The notes under the pieces: generated by a model | The model's database searches: none | The model's input: the letters and a program-made list of their open reading frames with translations, nothing else | Told to the model about the DNA's origin: nothing | Assembly (NCBI GenBank): GCA_029204225.1 | Contig: CM055112.1 | Span: forward strand, 25,123,922 to 25,185,921 | DNA length: 62,000 nucleotides | Source: Diphasiastrum complanatum | Taxonomy: Eukaryota; Streptophyta; Lycopodiopsida; Lycopodiales; Lycopodiaceae | Direction of reading: 5' to 3' | In this document: positions 61,920-62,000 of the stretch, piece by piece | How positions within the stretch are numbered: the stretch's first letter is position 1 | How the letters are laid out: each line of letters starts with the position of its first letter | Program-made: the position numbers and the translations under genes

Positions 61920-62000
61920 TCAGCAAACTTTAAGTACAGAAAGCTTTGATCTAAACTTATCAAACTTTTCTCCAATAAGTGGCTTAGTGAAAATATCAGC
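61920..62000 (-). CDS. copia Pol C-terminus (partial at window edge)
   Basis: The last 26 codons of a minus-strand copia Pol: ADIFTKPL at the right edge, then about 18 residues ending LSVLKVC and a TGA at 61920. ADIFTKPL is the hallmark near the end of copia RNase H. The rest lies outside the window, so intactness is unknown. Confidence 0.85.
   Translation of the reverse strand, partial: ADIFTKPLIGEKFDKFRSKLSVLKVC

Overview
The window is nuclear DNA from a land plant with a repeat-rich genome. The evidence is Ty1/copia and Ty3/gypsy LTR retrotransposons with plant-type primer-binding sites (initiator-Met type TGGTATCAGAGC for copia, an Asp-type TGGCGCCGTTGCCG for gypsy), plant LTR architecture, and remnants of an A20/AN1 stress-associated-protein (SAP) gene. 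I cannot name the species; a fern or other large-genome vascular plant would fit, but that is a guess. I see no intact ordinary host gene, and no rRNA, tRNA or CRISPR array.

Layout. 1-3400: a repeat leader with a G tract, a broken A20/AN1 gene copy (psi-SAP1), an antisense copia gag fragment and microsatellite-bearing repeats. 3422-12650: a decayed Athila-like gypsy element: 5' LTR, Asp-type PBS, gag with three CCHC knuckles, protease, RT, RNase H, integrase, a T-rich spacer and an extra sense ORF ending in a coiled coil. 12650-15300: an AN1 fragment (psi-SAP3), an LTR-like repeat split by a solo LTR, and another gag fragment. 15300-27470: a repeat block carrying non-autonomous copia B1 on the minus strand, itself split by a complete and apparently intact autonomous copia (element I, one 1316-aa ORF, LTRs differing at one base by eye). 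27470-34850: mosaic repeats. 34852-42435: deleted copia C on the minus strand, containing the young non-autonomous copia B2 (no difference seen by eye between its two LTRs). 42436-57300: inverted and direct copies of the same AT-rich and G-tract repeats, copia fragments, a solo B LTR and very long AG arrays. 57300-59175: a second, fuller SAP copy (psi-SAP2) on the same leader as psi-SAP1. 59200-62000: more repeats, an LTR-like block, and the last 26 codons of a minus-strand copia entering from the right edge.

How it fits together. Target-site duplications (TSDs) and unoccupied paralogous sites give a relative order. B1 sits in an older repeat block (TSD gtcta), element I sits in B1 (TSD aagaa), C sits in an AT-rich repeat (TSD aaatc) and B2 sits in C (TSD aagct). 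The B family is the most unusual component. It keeps Gag, CCHC and protease, has lost all integrase catalytic residues, RT and RNase H, and yet holds one long open frame with about 270 unrecognised C-terminal residues. The SAP copies share one frameshift, so an already broken gene, or its fragments, was spread with the repeats.
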